Source of the DNA: Quercus robur | Lineage: Eukaryota; Streptophyta; Magnoliopsida; Fagales; Fagaceae | Direction: 5' to 3' | Length of the DNA: 64,000 nt | Assembly: GCF_932294415.1 (NCBI RefSeq) | Contig: NC_065544.1 | Span: forward strand, 18,203,351-18,267,350 | Shown: piece after piece, positions 11,874 through 24,800 of the stretch | How the letters are laid out: each line of letters begins with the position of its first letter | Numbering within the stretch: position 1 is the stretch's first letter | Notes under the pieces: generated by a model | Databases searched by the model: none | The model's input: the letters and a program-made list of their open reading frames with translations, nothing else | What the model was told of the DNA's origin: nothing | Position numbers and translations under genes: made by a program

Positions 11874-13579
11874 GTTAAAATAATTTAGAGTTTATCCCCC
11901 TATTTTTGACAAGTATATCTTAAACCCTAAAAAGCCCATTACCTAGAAGATGATCTCAAATTCAAATCCAGTGTACCTTAATAAGAATAACACCAATTAA
12001 TTGACAAAAGTCACATACCTAAATTTAAACTTCTTTTTCCCTTTTACAAGAATTTTAAACCTTATCTTAAAGTTAGGCACTTCAGGTCAATCCAACGAGC
12101 CACTACTTTGCTCTCGTGGACGGCCTAAAGTCTGAATGGAAAGGGTTTTATTCCCATTCCTCTCTATCTCTTTCGGCCAAGCATACTAGAGATTCAGAAG
12201 CTCAGAGAATTAAGCGTGGAATCTAATTTTATGTCACTACCTTTCATATTCTCCTCTATCCCCACCCTGTTACGTTTATTTTGGGATGTACTAATTAATG
12301 ATGAGTTGGGGAACAAAAGAAAACACAAAAACAAAAACAAATTTTTTTAATAATAATGCTCATAAATCACTAAAGTCGACGGAAAGTGAGACCAGACAAA
12401 GAAATATTGCAAACTTACGAAGAATTTAAACCAAAGAACACATTTCTATGAGCTATGAACATTTGAATTACCAAAGGGAAAAGAAAAACGAAAAGAAAAG
12501 AACAGTAGGTCAAACACCTATTAGATTCAAAACCAATTCCAAATTGGAATATGTTAAAAGCTTTAAAGAACCAAAAAAAGAAAAAGAAAATATTCATATG
12601 TCGTGTGAAAAAAATGAATGAGCTATCAAAATTCAAAGCCGAACACGTATTCAATTCCTACACCACTTGAAGCATTTCCACCCACTTTTTGTGTGATTGA
12701 TTCGTGCCGCACCACCTGCAAAATCAGTCTGGGACCGAAAACCACCTCCCCACACACAGCCTGCTATCGATCTAACCAATTTGCTTTTCAAAAACCCATC
12801 TTCTCTGGGTCCACTATAAGACAGTATAAACAAAAGTGACTTGCATGGGCTTAGATTTTACCACTTGGGATTCAAATGGCAAGGTCCCATTACATTTGGA
12901 TGGTCATATGAACGATATAATTGTTCACCATGCATGCATATGGACCATCCCCGGATGTGAAATCTAACTCAAACGCACAAATGATCTAATAGGACCCTTT
13001 TTGTTGCTCTCTCACTTGAGGATAATCCAAAGCCATTCAAAATTTGTAGCAAATCAATAGCACATGGCCAAGTACTTGGAAGTAAATGTTTAACATATGT
13101 TTTCTTGCCAACCATTTAATTAGGACCAAGCCTTGAACCAGCTGTATAATGAACTCAATGTATAAATGGTGAAATTCCAGGAATGACAAGCAGCAATTTC
13201 TACATATGGTGGAAGTATGGAGAAAGCTACACTGGTACAATACATAACCAAAATTAACTGGAAAAGTTAACTTTTGGATTAATGAATGTGAACAAAATTT
13301 TTCAGAGACAGTCAAGGAAGAGGAAATTGAACATTTACGTTCAGTTCTCAAGCAAACAAAGATGCTTTCCACTTATGAGAAGCATACTAATATGCATACA
13401 CATCAACTCTTTCCAAGGTTCAAGCACTTGACCCCGAATCAAGTGTCACTGATAAAGTATATACATCCAAGTCTTTACAAGGTTCAACCACCCAACACAA
13501 AATATGATGTCTTCCCCTCATGTCTCAATCCCCCAAATCAAGTTTAAGTATGAAAGAACTTCAAACAACAATAATAATT

Positions 13580-13729
13580 ATGCAGGAGCCAACCCTGACA
13601 TTTTTTCTCAATATGTTTGGAGGTAGAGGCATCACCAATAAACTTGCTGGAAAGTGGAAACCAGACTATGAGGACTATCCCAAGATTGATAACCTGAATC
13701 CTGATGGAAGCATACAGGCTTTAAGTTAG
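13580..13729 (+). pseudogene. Unidentified coding-like terminal exon fragment
   Basis: Following an acceptor-like TTATGCAG there is an open stretch ending at TAG 13727-13729. It includes FLNMFGGRGITNKLAGKW and DYPKIDNLNPDGSI, which look like real protein rather than noise. I do not recognise the family. No companion exons could be found upstream, so it may be the last exon of a broken or captured gene, or of a gene whose other exons I missed. Confidence 0.3.
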
Positions 13730-14648
13730 TAGAAGGTGATCATCACTTAAAACCTTGATTTTAATAAAGGACAAAGCAAATTCTTAGAGCTGGGAATACA
13801 ATCCTATGTCCTTCCTGTAGTGTTTAACTGACAGAGGCCCATTTGAAGGTCCAACATCCATGCTATTTTGCATGTATGAGATCAAGGTTGAGGTACTCCC
13901 AAGTAAAATTTTGCCAGCTCTTTGATAGCCAGTTAATCAACCCAAGTTTGGACTGGACCTATATTTTCTTTTGAAATTTCGCACTAAGAACAACTTATAC
14001 CATCTATTATTGATTAAAAAGATATTTGGGTGCATCTCAAATGGTTATATAGTTTCTTTTCATAGAATGTGAGGACAAGGCTTAAGCTTGATCCTATTAG
14101 AATTTTTTTTTTTGTTAACATACTGTTGGGTGTGAGTCTTTAGATCTTTGGAAGAATCATTTAAATCTTTTAGGCAGAATGGCAAATCAGAAATTCACCA
14201 GTCATAAACTCACAGGCCCAATCCAGAGAGGAGAAAGTAGAAGGGAGGTTTGAGAAAAATTTTGCTACAGGCACATATTTTGGAGCATCATATTATTTTT
14301 TCTTGAAAACTGCAAAATCTTTTATGGAGAAATGCTAGTGAAAGACTTAATTGGAGCTTTCTTTTGGAATGAAAATGATGAGCTATAAATCCTATACCAA
14401 TTGGAAACTTGTTAGATTGAAACCTATGAAGACAAACATAGCAAATTTACTTCATGCACAAACACATAGACATCTCAATACACATTGAGCAGGTATATGG
14501 ATAGACAATAGACAGAGATTGACAGAAAAAGAGGCAGATAGATTTAGAGAGATGAGTAATTACTTAATTTCAATAGAAGAAACTGCTTTAGAATAAGTAT
14601 TACACAAACAGTGGCTGAAGATGACAAAACACTCCCTGCAATTATCGT

Positions 14649-17600
14649 TCAATCCATTTTCTTGAGAGCCATAGATGCAGAAACCAAATCTTCAGCAGTC
14701 ACTGGCTTGTGCAGCTGCATTCATGCACAAAATTTTAAGTAAGGTGGCTGGAAGAGCCTGTGAAACCCTTTTACTCGATTAATGTCAACTAAAGTTAATG
14801 GTATTAACTATTAACCACAAAATAATCACAGAAGGCAGGAGAAGATTCATAAAATTCATGGAATTATTAATTTAAGAGATTGCAGAATTGTATCTTATAC
14901 ACAGACACCTGCATAAATTCCTAGTTAAGAACATTTAGGAATTCAATCAACTGCAGACAAATTAATTCCAGCTTGATACGAGACAGCTGTCACAAAAAAA
15001 TGTTTCCCAAACACACTTATGTGAATTTAACTGAGATAACCCTGACCTATTTCCAACCTAAACTAACAGCAAAAATAATGAATATGATTTAGCTGATGAC
15101 CTCAACTTGACAGAAATAATAACCAGGCCCTTACTATCATTCTCTACCTAGGAACAGAATTAACATATCACTCAAATAATCCAATTAACTTATCAGTTCA
15201 CAACTTATTTAGCCCAGCTCAAAATTTTATAGCGAGATTAAAATGGCAGTCAAAATTGACCCAGGTATCATATTTGTTCCCACAGATATAAACTTCGAGC
15301 TTGTTTAGTTAGCATATATGAAGAATTTTTGTTCATAAGCACAACTATTTTCTGTGTCAAATATGTCTCATTTTTCATACAACACTCAAATAACAGTACA
15401 CGACACACGGAATTATTTTTGCAACAAGTCTAGGGACAACATTTTCCACAACTATTGACATTGTCTATTGTGATTGGTGCATGACAAAAGTGATATCATT
15501 GGTGGACTCATGTGAAGGTGGTGTTACTTCAATCACAACTCACCACCTTAACAATTTGTGAAAAAAATTTGTGTCCTTGGCATTGCTCTTGTTTGTGTAC
15601 CAAGTTTTGTGTTTCTGAACAACAGTGATGAAGCAGAAATTTACCGCTTCGGCAACAGAGAGCCAGTGAAAAGAACGGGAAAAAGCATCATCATGTGAAG
15701 GGAGGGTGTCATGATTCCAATATGTTAGATTTTGAAATTTTGCCTTCACCTCCCAGCAGCTTGAGTTTTTCTCTTCAGACATATCAGAAGCTTTTCTCTT
15801 GACAAAACTCTTCTTTCCTATGACAAAGCCTGCAGAAGACTAACTAATTAGACAAGAGGATCTATTTTATAAAGAACAATGTAAAATCCAATATAACTTA
15901 GGAGAGCCATCAAAGACAGCAAGAACAGGTAGGGGAGTTAGAACAAACCAGGTAAATTAATCATATAAATCAAGCCAAGCAAAACAAATCTTAAAAAACT
16001 GATGTAAATTTTACGTAATCTACTTTGGAGCTACACCAAGGGTAAGAAGCTTAGTGAGGCAAGAGCTTTGACTAGGCTAAGGTGTGAAGAGACGATACAA
16101 TACAAGCTACCACATAGGATAGATTGATGGGAGTATAGCAATAACTAATTGTAAATTTTATTGAGAGTCTAGCTTTATAACTATGTTATTAAATTGTAAT
16201 TCTCCATATTGGCGAGTCATCATCAGAATTTCTTTTACCCTTGTTCTACTTAATATAACCGTAAAATGCGAAGCCTAAATGTAACAGCAAAGCAGCTTAT
16301 CCTCTAAAATGTTGAGTGAAAATGAGTAAACAGCATGTCAGTGTCAAGGGTGCAACGAATGAACGAAATGAGCCGCTGTCCCTGGAAAGGTCCAAACTGT
16401 TTATCTTGTGCAATATGGAGTGGGGCAATCATAGAAGAAAAGAGGGTGTCAACACTGAACAGTGTAGGCATTAGTTCGAGACAAGATGGCAAATGGCAAA
16501 TGATTTTTTTTTTTTTTTTTTGAGGTATATGATATTCTAGTATTAGTAACAGTTATAGAGTTTTTCAAAGGAAAAAGCATCTTTAAAGATATCAATGCCC
16601 TAATCCTAGTCAAATCCCAAGTCCAATCTTACTTGGTGTGCAAGTAAAGAAATCCTAATACTATTTGTATCACAAGTCTGAGGATGGGTTTTGGGGCGAG
16701 GTGGGGGAGATGGATTAGGGCCTATATTTCTACAATTAGATTCTCAGTACTGGTGAACGGGTCTCCTGTGGGTTTTTTTGGTAGTTCTCGTGGTATTGGC
16801 CAAGGGGATCCCCTGTCTCCATTGTTATTTCTCTTGATTATGGAGGTGTTGAGCAGGTTTTTGAAGAGAACAGAAGATGGTGGTTTTCTTTGTGGTTTTC
16901 AAGCAAGGTCTCATAGACAAGGAGGTTTGAAAATTTCTCATCTTCTTTTTGCTGATGACATTATTTTGTTTTGTGATACTTCCAAAGAACAGTTATTATA
17001 CATTTGAATGGTATTAGTTTTTTTGAAGCTATTACGAGCTTGAGAGTCAATGGTGGTAAGAGTGAGATTGTGCCGATGGGTGATGTTGGGAATTTGAATG
17101 TCTTGGTCCATGTTTTATGTTGCAGGGTGGGTAGCTTGCCCATGACTTATTTGGGCATGCCGGCTCATTATAAGGATTCATTGATATGGAACCCTATTAT
17201 AGAAAAGATGGAGAGATAGCTCTCTGGCTGGAAACGACTATATCTGTTAAAAGGTGGCAGGCTTACTTTATTAAAGAGTACCCTCTCTAGTCTTCCCACC
17301 TATTTTTTATCCTTGTTTACTATTCCCCAAGCGGTGGCAGTTAGACTAGAAAGGATTCAGAGGAATTTCCTTTGGGGAGCCTCCGAGGATGTTTTTAAAT
17401 ATTCGTTGGTTGCTTGGGAGAAGGTTTGTTTGCCTGTGGAGGATGGTGGTTTGGGGATCTGGGGGGTTGGGTTGTTTAACCAAGCTTTGCTTGGTAAGTG
17501 GTTATGGCGTTTTGGGAAGGAAAGTAATAGGCTATGGCGACAAGTTATTGCAACCAAGTATGGTGAGGCTAGAGGAGGTTGGTGCACTAGAATTGTAAGA

Positions 17601-19276
17601 GGTACTCATTGGTGTGGGATGTGGAAGAGCATTAGAGAAGGAGCGGAGAAGTTCTTTGGACAGGTAGTGTATAATGTGGGGGAGGGTCATCGTATTAGTT
17701 TCTAGCATGATCCTTGGTGTGGGATTACTCCTTTAAAGGACCTTTTTCCTGATTTGTTTACCCGTTGTTGGTCTAAAGAAGCTTGGATTTTTGACCTCAT
17801 TGTATCTGCCTCAGAAGAGGGAAGTAGGAGCTGGAATTTTCAATTCCGTCGAGCTCCAGAGGATTGGTAGCAGGAAAATGTTTGTTCTTTCATTGAGTTT
17901 CTGTATTCCTCTATGCCAAGGGGTGAGGGGGATTATACCTTGACTTGGAAGTTGACTAAGAAGGGGGTGTTTGATGTGCGCTCTTACTATAAGTTGTTGT
18001 CTGATCCTCTCAATGAGGTTTTTCATTGGGAGTGTATTTGGTGTGCAAAGGTGCCTAAACGGGTGTCTTTCTTTTTATGGACAGCAACTAGGGATGGGAT
18101 ATTCACTATTGATAATCTAATTAAGAGAGTTCAATCCTTGATTAACAGGTGTTGTTTATGTTGTTGTGATGGGAAAACTGTGGATCATCTTCTACTCCAC
18201 TGTAAGTTTTCTCATGCATTATGGAGTGCAATTTTCGAGGTATTCGGGATCCATTAGGTATTGCCAAAAATAGTTAGCTCTCTCCTCTTTGCTTGGAGAA
18301 ACTGGTTTGGAAAGCATCTGTCAACCATATGGAATATGGTCCCAGCATGTTTAATGTGGCTGGTTTGGACGGAACGCAATACACGCGTCTTTGAAGACAA
18401 TGAGATAACCTTAGATCTTTTAAAAGCTCTTCTCTTCAGTACCTTGTTTCAGTGGGCGCGTATTTGGGGTTTTACGAATTGTATTTCCATTTTTGAATTC
18501 TTACACTCTATTAGATTAAGTTTTTGAAACTGCTGTATTTTTTCTTGATCAAAACGTTCACCATCGTGAACATGATGCGCAGCATTTTTGAATAAAAGTT
18601 TCATTACCTATCAAAAAAAGGATTTAGCCTAATATAAATACCCATTAATGGATTCACTGTAATACACAAAGCTTAACAGTAAAGACGTAGGATGAACACG
18701 TCGATTCCCTCCTTTATATTAATTGATTTTCTTCAATTTCTATTTTCAAATGGTTTTAGTAGGCCCAAATTAGAGGCTTACTGTGGGTGGAGTCATTGAT
18801 GATGATGATGATGACTGAGGCATTATTACCATAAGGAATTAAGGAAACATAGATGATGAAATGAGTGTAATGCATAAAGTCTATAACAAATTGGGCACAC
18901 AAGTGATTAGAAAAAGACAAATGTTTTTATGTATACGATTTATAACACTATTCATATGTATTATAATATTTAAACAATTTACATGATTCAATAAATAAAT
19001 TTTTTTTTAAAAAAAGAAAAAAAAGAGGGAGTACTAACCAGAATAGGGATGTGGAATTGGAAGAGTAGTTCCGAGCAAGTTTCTTCCTCGGAAAAAGGAC
19101 TCTTGAATCCCGGTGGTGGGTGTGGGCTTTGGTTTGAAATATTGGGAAACGGAGGAAGGCCCATTGTACTTGACGGAGCAAGGGAGTTGATGGACCTTAC
19201 CGCTCACATCCTCAATCTTCAACCCTTCTTCTTCTTTCACACTCAGATTGATCTCCGTTTCCGTTTCCATTTCCAT
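14649..19276 (-). CDS. RNASEH2C: Ribonuclease H2 subunit C
   Basis: Three minus-strand exons: 19039-19276, 15645-15829 and 14649-14714, totalling 489 nt (162 residues) with GT-AG introns. The protein starts [13 protein letters not shown] at 19276. It contains the family blocks [40 protein letters not shown] and [14 protein letters not shown], and ends [32 protein letters not shown]2C is a non-catalytic subunit that, with subunit B, scaffolds the catalytic A subunit of the nuclear RNase H2 complex, which removes ribonucleotides and RNA-DNA hybrids. Intron 1 is about 3.2 kb, mostly because of an L1-type LINE lying antisense to the gene. The splice pattern keeps the frame across both junctions, so the gene looks intact. 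The 3.2-kb intron separates the first 79 codons from the rest. Confidence 0.87.
16684..18618 (+). mobile_element. 5'-truncated L1-type LINE in RNase H2C intron 1
   Basis: Plus-strand reverse-transcriptase C-terminal half followed by the plant-LINE zinc-binding domain. Visible are [30 protein letters not shown], the catalytic-site box [11 protein letters not shown] (FADD), the [23 protein letters not shown] block, and the zf-RVT region with [24 protein letters not shown] and VDHLLLHC. In-frame stops and at least one frame change (near 17005, 17217, 17703 and 17868) show it is dead. A short A-run after AATAAA-like sequence ends it near 18618. No target duplication could be matched. It is older than the LINE at 44814-47156. 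Confidence 0.85.
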
Positions 19277-20261
19277 TTTGCCTAAACTCTTTCACTTTTC
19301 TTCTTCTTCTGCCCTTTCCTTTAATCCCGATATTTATTTTCCCGCGCTATTCTATAATTTACTTTCTAAGCGGGAGAGGTTATTTAATAGTATTTACTCT
19401 AATATTGGGGAAGGAACCCATCCAACAAATAAAATTAACGAGTTTTAATTAGCTTAACTGGTAAAGTTTTCGACGATTATATAAATGATCTGGAGTTCAA
19501 TTTTTACCTAACAAAAAAAATTGATTAGGGTCTTAATCTAACGATAAATAGTTATAATCAGAAGCAAACATCATACGATGAAACTCTTTAAAAATAAAAA
19601 CACACAAAATTTAATTCAAAGCAAAAGGATAAATGATATATTTTTTTTTTTAGAAAACATAAGAAATCTATTTAGTTTTAGAAAATAATACTCTACTCCA
19701 TAAATGTTGGTCAAACTCTATTAAATTAATATTAAAAATGTTGTGTACTAACCTTGCTTAAAGGCAAGTTTCCAAAATCATCATCTTTTAGATTTAATTA
19801 TAGAGTATATTAATATATTTAGTATTACTTTCTTTCTTTTTTTTAGTTTTTCAACGAGTTGCAGAGAGATTTGCCATTACAAGTATTTTTGTGCTTGATA
19901 AACTTTATTTTATTATTCTAAATTTTTCGGTTATGTTTTTAACAATCATGGTTAAACTTTGATAAAGAGAGTTTTATAGAAATTTAGAATATTTTGTTAC
20001 TGATATAAACAAAAAATGGGAGTGTTATTTTTTTCAAATGTCAAGAGAGAAGTGTTTTTTCCTTTCAAGTTTGAGGTAGAGTGTCATTTTTCCAAACTTC
20101 AAGGGAAGTGAATGTAATTACCCTTCTAATTTTAAATTATGGCATCCTCTGTCTCACAATCCTTTCACATTTGTTCTCTTTTTAAATAAAGAAATAATGT
20201 ATGTATTGGATAGATTCATAGATATATGTGATTTAATTTAATTGACCCCAAAAAAAAAAAA
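19277..20261. other. Spacer with RNase H2C promoter and a SINE
   Basis: The first 150 bases are the presumed 5' UTR and promoter of the minus-strand RNase H2C gene (TTC-rich, with CCCGCGC near 19341). A SINE follows at 19443, then AT-rich sequence up to the Pack-MULE. Confidence 0.5.
19443..19596 (+). mobile_element. tRNA-derived SINE, family A, second copy
   Basis: TTTTAATTAGCTTAACTGG (A-box region), a decayed B box in GATCTGGAGTTCAATTTTTA, ACAAAAAAAATTGATTAGGG, and a 3' body with AATCAGAAGCAAACATCATA and GATGAAACTC. It matches the copy at 10921 over its first 100 bases and is the longer of the two. Confidence 0.65.
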
Positions 20262-20717
20262 GCGAAAACACCATTTTGGTTCCTATTTTCATAACAATCA
20301 ATTTAGTCTATGTTATTTTTAATTTACATTTAATTTGGTTCAACCTATTAACTTACTAACGAAAAATACCTACATGGCAAACTGAATGTACTGTTAGTAC
20401 ACTTTAAGTTTACATGGCAGCTGCAACAATAACATTAAATGCCACATCATCAACATTTGGAAAATTTTGATTTATCATTTTTTTAAGAAAAAAAATTACT
20501 TATGGGACAAACATAAACCCAAAAAAATCAAACCCAAATCCTCAAATCTCAGTTCTTCAAGCACAAATCTCTCATCATTCAATACCAAATCAATCAATCA
20601 ATAGCATATATGAAATCCAAAAGTTCATTTTCCAATTCCTTGGTAACAATTATGTTCAGCAAAAAACACAAAAATCAAACATAAACAACACGTTCTTTAA
20701 GCAAATCCCACCACTAA

Positions 20718-20756
<39 letters not shown>

Positions 20757-21352
20757 GAGTTTGTTTCAAGTGGACGTTGAGACTGATGTGGCTATGGTGG
20801 GACAATCTAAGAAGAGAACGTTCAAGAAGTTTAGCTTCAAAGGAGTTGATCTGGATGCTCTTATCCACATGTATACCAATCAGCACATTAAGCTCTAGAA
20901 GGATATATGAGAACATAAAGTAATCAAATGGATCTGATTTGTATTGTTTCAAAGGGGTTTGAAACGCAAGTTTGTGGCCCTCATCAAGAAGCTTCACAGG
21001 GCCGTGGCCCGTAATTGCTTTTTAACCACTTGATTTTATTTTTGGATTTGCTTAAAGAATACACTGGAAGTGGATTTGGGTTGGATTTTTCTGGGTTCAC
21101 GTGCTTCCTAGATTTTTTTTTTTTTTTTTCTCTAAAATTGATAAATCAAATTTTTTCCAAATGATGTGGCATGTAATATTATTATTTTAGTTGTCACGTA
21201 AGCTTAAAGTGTGCCAACAATACACATTATTTGTCATGTAAGCGTTTTCCATTAGTAAATTAACGGTATGAACCAAATTGATTATAAATTATAAATAACA
21301 TAGACCAAATTGATTAATATGAAAATGTAGGAACCAAAATAGTATTTTAACC
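20262..21352 (+). mobile_element. Mutator-like element carrying ribosomal protein S15 gene pieces (Pack-MULE)
   Basis: The left end (20262-20490) and the inverted right end (about 21125-21352) match over roughly 230 bases. Both contain TTTTGGTTCCTA, CAATTT.GTCTATGTTATTT, ACACTTTAAG and a GCCACATCAT block, so this is one unit with very long terminal inverted repeats. There is no transposase. The middle holds plus-strand ribosomal protein S15 (uS19) sequence plus a (CT)n tract. Host poly-A/T runs at both edges prevent reading a 9-bp target duplication. Long TIRs, captured gene pieces and lack of transposase are the definition of a Pack-MULE. Confidence 0.75.
20770..21011 (+). pseudogene. Captured cytosolic ribosomal protein S15 (uS19) fragment
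   Basis: Two stretches are readable. At 20770-20895: [20 protein letters not shown] followed by [20 protein letters not shown]. At 20947-21011: FQRGLKRKFVALIKKLHRAV. In the S15 family these flank a short Arg-rich FHARARRR-type segment, which here is replaced by about 50 bases containing stops. Only the N-terminal third of the protein (the intact family is about 150 residues) is present. A (CT)n run at 20720-20754 may be the parent gene's 5' UTR. It is not expected to make S15. Confidence 0.8.
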
Positions 21353-21825
21353 AAAAAAAAAAAAAAATCCTGGTCATTCCTCAAACTGAGTCAACCAAAT
21401 TACCCATCCCCATCTACCTCCAGCCTCACCCACATATTTTTCGATTTTGTTGGCATATTCACTAGCTTCACACACACACACAAAAAAAAGATGATTTAAA
21501 GAATGATATTTGATGTAGACAAATTGAAATACTCAAAAAGGGAGAAATGCATAATCCTACTTTCATATAACATTTTGAGATTATCAATGATTAATATATG
21601 ATAGATGTAAATATGACCAAGTGCAATATTAATGAACATATTTCCTACAACACATTGGGATTATATTGTAACCCAAATCCAGGGTGTCAAAATCTTGATC
21701 TAGAAAGATCCATCCTCTGACATGTATGAATCTGAAGCCTTCTTAAAGATCACTGTTTGGAGTGAAGGTCACAGCTCAATACTTGACTCCACGCATTCTT
21801 TTTGCCCGAAGGACAAGAGAAACTC
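21353..21825. other. Spacer and EXO84C 3' UTR
   Basis: A CACACA run at 21468-21482, then sequence that is probably the 3' UTR of the minus-strand EXO84C gene. No other gene seen. Confidence 0.5.
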
Positions 21826-24800
21826 TCAGTTCTCAGGATCAGTGAACATAGGGCTATCAAGTTCACCCATACTTGCAGAAGCAAAAGACTCAAAAGATTC
21901 CATCGTTGAGAGGGAAGAAGCAGAGTAATCCGAATCTGTGACAATTTCGTCAGGCGGAATAATGTGGTCTTCATCAACTTCAGATGTTTCTGACCCAGAT
22001 TCAGGTGATAGTAGTATTTTTATTGCCGACTTCGCAGTTTCAACAAACCATTCATCCTCAGGGAGTGCTCTGGTGAGACATGGCAGTTTTTAGGTTCTAG
22101 TGAAACAAGGGTGGTAAAAGGAAAGGGAAATTGGAAAGAGAGAGCATGCATTACCTTTGTGGATCTATGCCTCTAGCAGAAAAGGTCCTGATTGCACGAG
22201 CAATAATGGCTGATGCAATCTGGTGCACATGCCGAGATGGGTAGCCAGCAAAACGTGCAATTTCAACAGTGAAGTGCATATCAAGAATTAACTGCCAAGA
22301 CAAATTCAACTCAGACCTAGAGAGAGAGAGAGGTAATAACAAAGCTAATTCTAGAAGATATATATTAACAATATAATGAATCAATGGGCCTGTAGATATT
22401 TCCTGGAGCACCAGAAACATTGATAGAAAATACTCACACTACATCATCCAAAGATTGCCAGCCCTCCCTTGAATAAGAATAATGGAAAACTACAGAACTT
22501 AGAACTAAAACAAAAACTTAATTAGGAGGCTTTTGGATGAAATTCTAACCGGAGAGAACATTTAATTTCTATTTTTAATGTATATATTTTGACTGGAAAC
22601 AACTACAGTTTGGATGGGAACAAGTACCTGCTGCAACCCAACTGGATGAATAGGGATTGAATCATCCTCAAACACCCCCCAAAATTCTTGTTCATCAGAC
22701 AACCACATTACAACTGTCTCTGTTAGCCTAGCTAGCAAAATTTTCTGTAGTTTGTCTTTCCCAAGTAACACATCTCCAGCCACAGTAGCCAACTGCTGCA
22801 GCTTAGAAAATAATGCCTGCAATAGTAACACAAATCTCAGTATTACCTGGTAAGAATTGTGTGCAAGACTCTAACATTGTGATTCAAAGTAAGAGAAATT
22901 CAAGTCTTAAAGAAACTTGTTGGGCATCCATACTATATAATTAACACTCAATAAAGTTTCTCAGAATGTGACCCACAAGCAGGCAACAAAAAAAGGGAAA
23001 GAAAATTATAGGAAAATAAGTTTTGAGAGAAATATAAACAACCCCAATCAGCATATGTTTTTTGCCCCCTCTCTGGTATTAAAATCAAAGGAGCAATTGA
23101 ATGCACAGAAATATAGATTAAGTCAACTAAGCCTTGACCCCTAATTATATTAGGATCAGCTTTATAGATCCTCATCAACTAATCAGGGTTGGCCATATGT
23201 ATTTTTTTCAGCATACACACAACTAAATATTAAAAAAGGTCGTATCCAATGCACAAGGACCCCGCTTTTGCACTATTGGGGAAAAGTAGTTGCTAGGCAG
23301 CCTTACCCTTAACATTGGAGAGGATGATTCCCAGACTCAAACACATGACACATCACTTGGGCGATGGACACTTGCCATCACACCAAGGTCCAACCTCAGG
23401 ACACAACTATATATTAATAGTCAAAAATATATAATCAAACATATATGTTAAAAAAGAGCTGGTGGAGAAGTTTGAATTATTCAATATGGATAAGATGATG
23501 AAAATACTACAAAATCACATAAGGAATATTGTTAGAAGAATTTTAAAATAGGTAGTGACAATGCATAAAACCCTTTTTTTTGTATCAATAATGAATGACT
23601 TTATTAAGATACATGCCACATCTCATGTACACAGGTAGTGTACTAGGAAGGCCAAGAGAATCAATAGAAAGTGCAGACAAAAAAAAAACCCTGCAAGCAA
23701 AGAAAAAGACAATGTATAAAACTAAGAGGAAAACAACATTATCAAATGTTCAAATGGAAGCCTTGGACACACAGTGTAGCATCCAAGGACCACAGAAAAA
23801 CACTCCTACATAAGAGGCAGAAGGATGACCTGAAATGGAAGCGAAGGCAGAGAGTCAGGGTCCCAATACAGATCCTTTCCATCCTCACTCAAGTAAATCC
23901 TTGCATTTAATTGTGTTTTTCCTTCTCTTGAATAGATGAAACTCAAAACATACTGCCGACAGAAGTGATCTTTAAGCTTGTCAAATGAGGGCTGAAGATG
24001 GCGCCTCCAATCCTTTAAATCTGTTGTAGTGTTTGGGCTAGGCACATCTTCAGTGGGCCCACTTTTTTGTCCATTGCTTTCATTCTGTCGCTTCCAAATA
24101 ATCATTACAGCATTTGGTAATAGTTCGTCTAAAATGGTAAATGCTATTCCCAATATTGCAAGCTGTTCTGCATCTGTTTCACCTCTAAAGGGTATGACTT
24201 CTTTCAGCTCTGTAAGATTGTCATCATCAGAGGGACTTGGCAGGGATTTGCTCAAAGCATCCATGTATGTATCAAAGAGATGTGAGACCCTACTTAAAAT
24301 GTTTCCTCCAAAATGTGTAATGGCCAAGGGGGTTAGCTGTTCCAATATATCCTGTATGGAATTTTTGAAGTCCAATATCAAGTTATAAATTGATTATCAT
24401 GTCACCATAAACTATCTGAGCAGTTTCCAGAAAATCTCTTGATATTCACACCGCACAAAGACTTCTTATGCAACTAAGCACTAGCACATGTGCATGTACA
24501 ACACGCAGAGAGAAAGAAAGAGAGGAACCAACATGATCTTCAAGTGCAACCTTCAAATTCAAAACATACCACCATGTGTACTAATTATAATTCAGTTCTC
24601 AAGCACACACATATTAGAGACACTGACATAGATACCCAAGATTTAATGAACATTTACAAATAGAAGGGCATGTCCTTAGAAGTCTAAACGTATACATGTG
24701 AAATGAATGCATGTGAATTGAATTGACTTAACCAATTATTATGCATCAAAGCTTCATAACAGAAGCAGAGTTTTGCAAGCACCAGTATGAAATACAGCGG

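Larger units (their letters stand above)
10152..14648. other. Gene-poor region between PP2 and RNase H2C
   Basis: About 4.5 kb with no gene I can support. It holds a SINE (10921-11045), a (TA)n run at 11846-11872 following TG repeats, and a coding-like fragment at 13580-13729. The stretch 12100-12850 is less AT-rich, but no frame in it looks conserved. Confidence 0.5.

Noticed and set aside
17357-17598. Open frames on both strands inside the LINE at 16684-18618
   Set aside because: They overlap the reverse-transcriptase-like plus frame and encode no recognisable motif; they are shadows.
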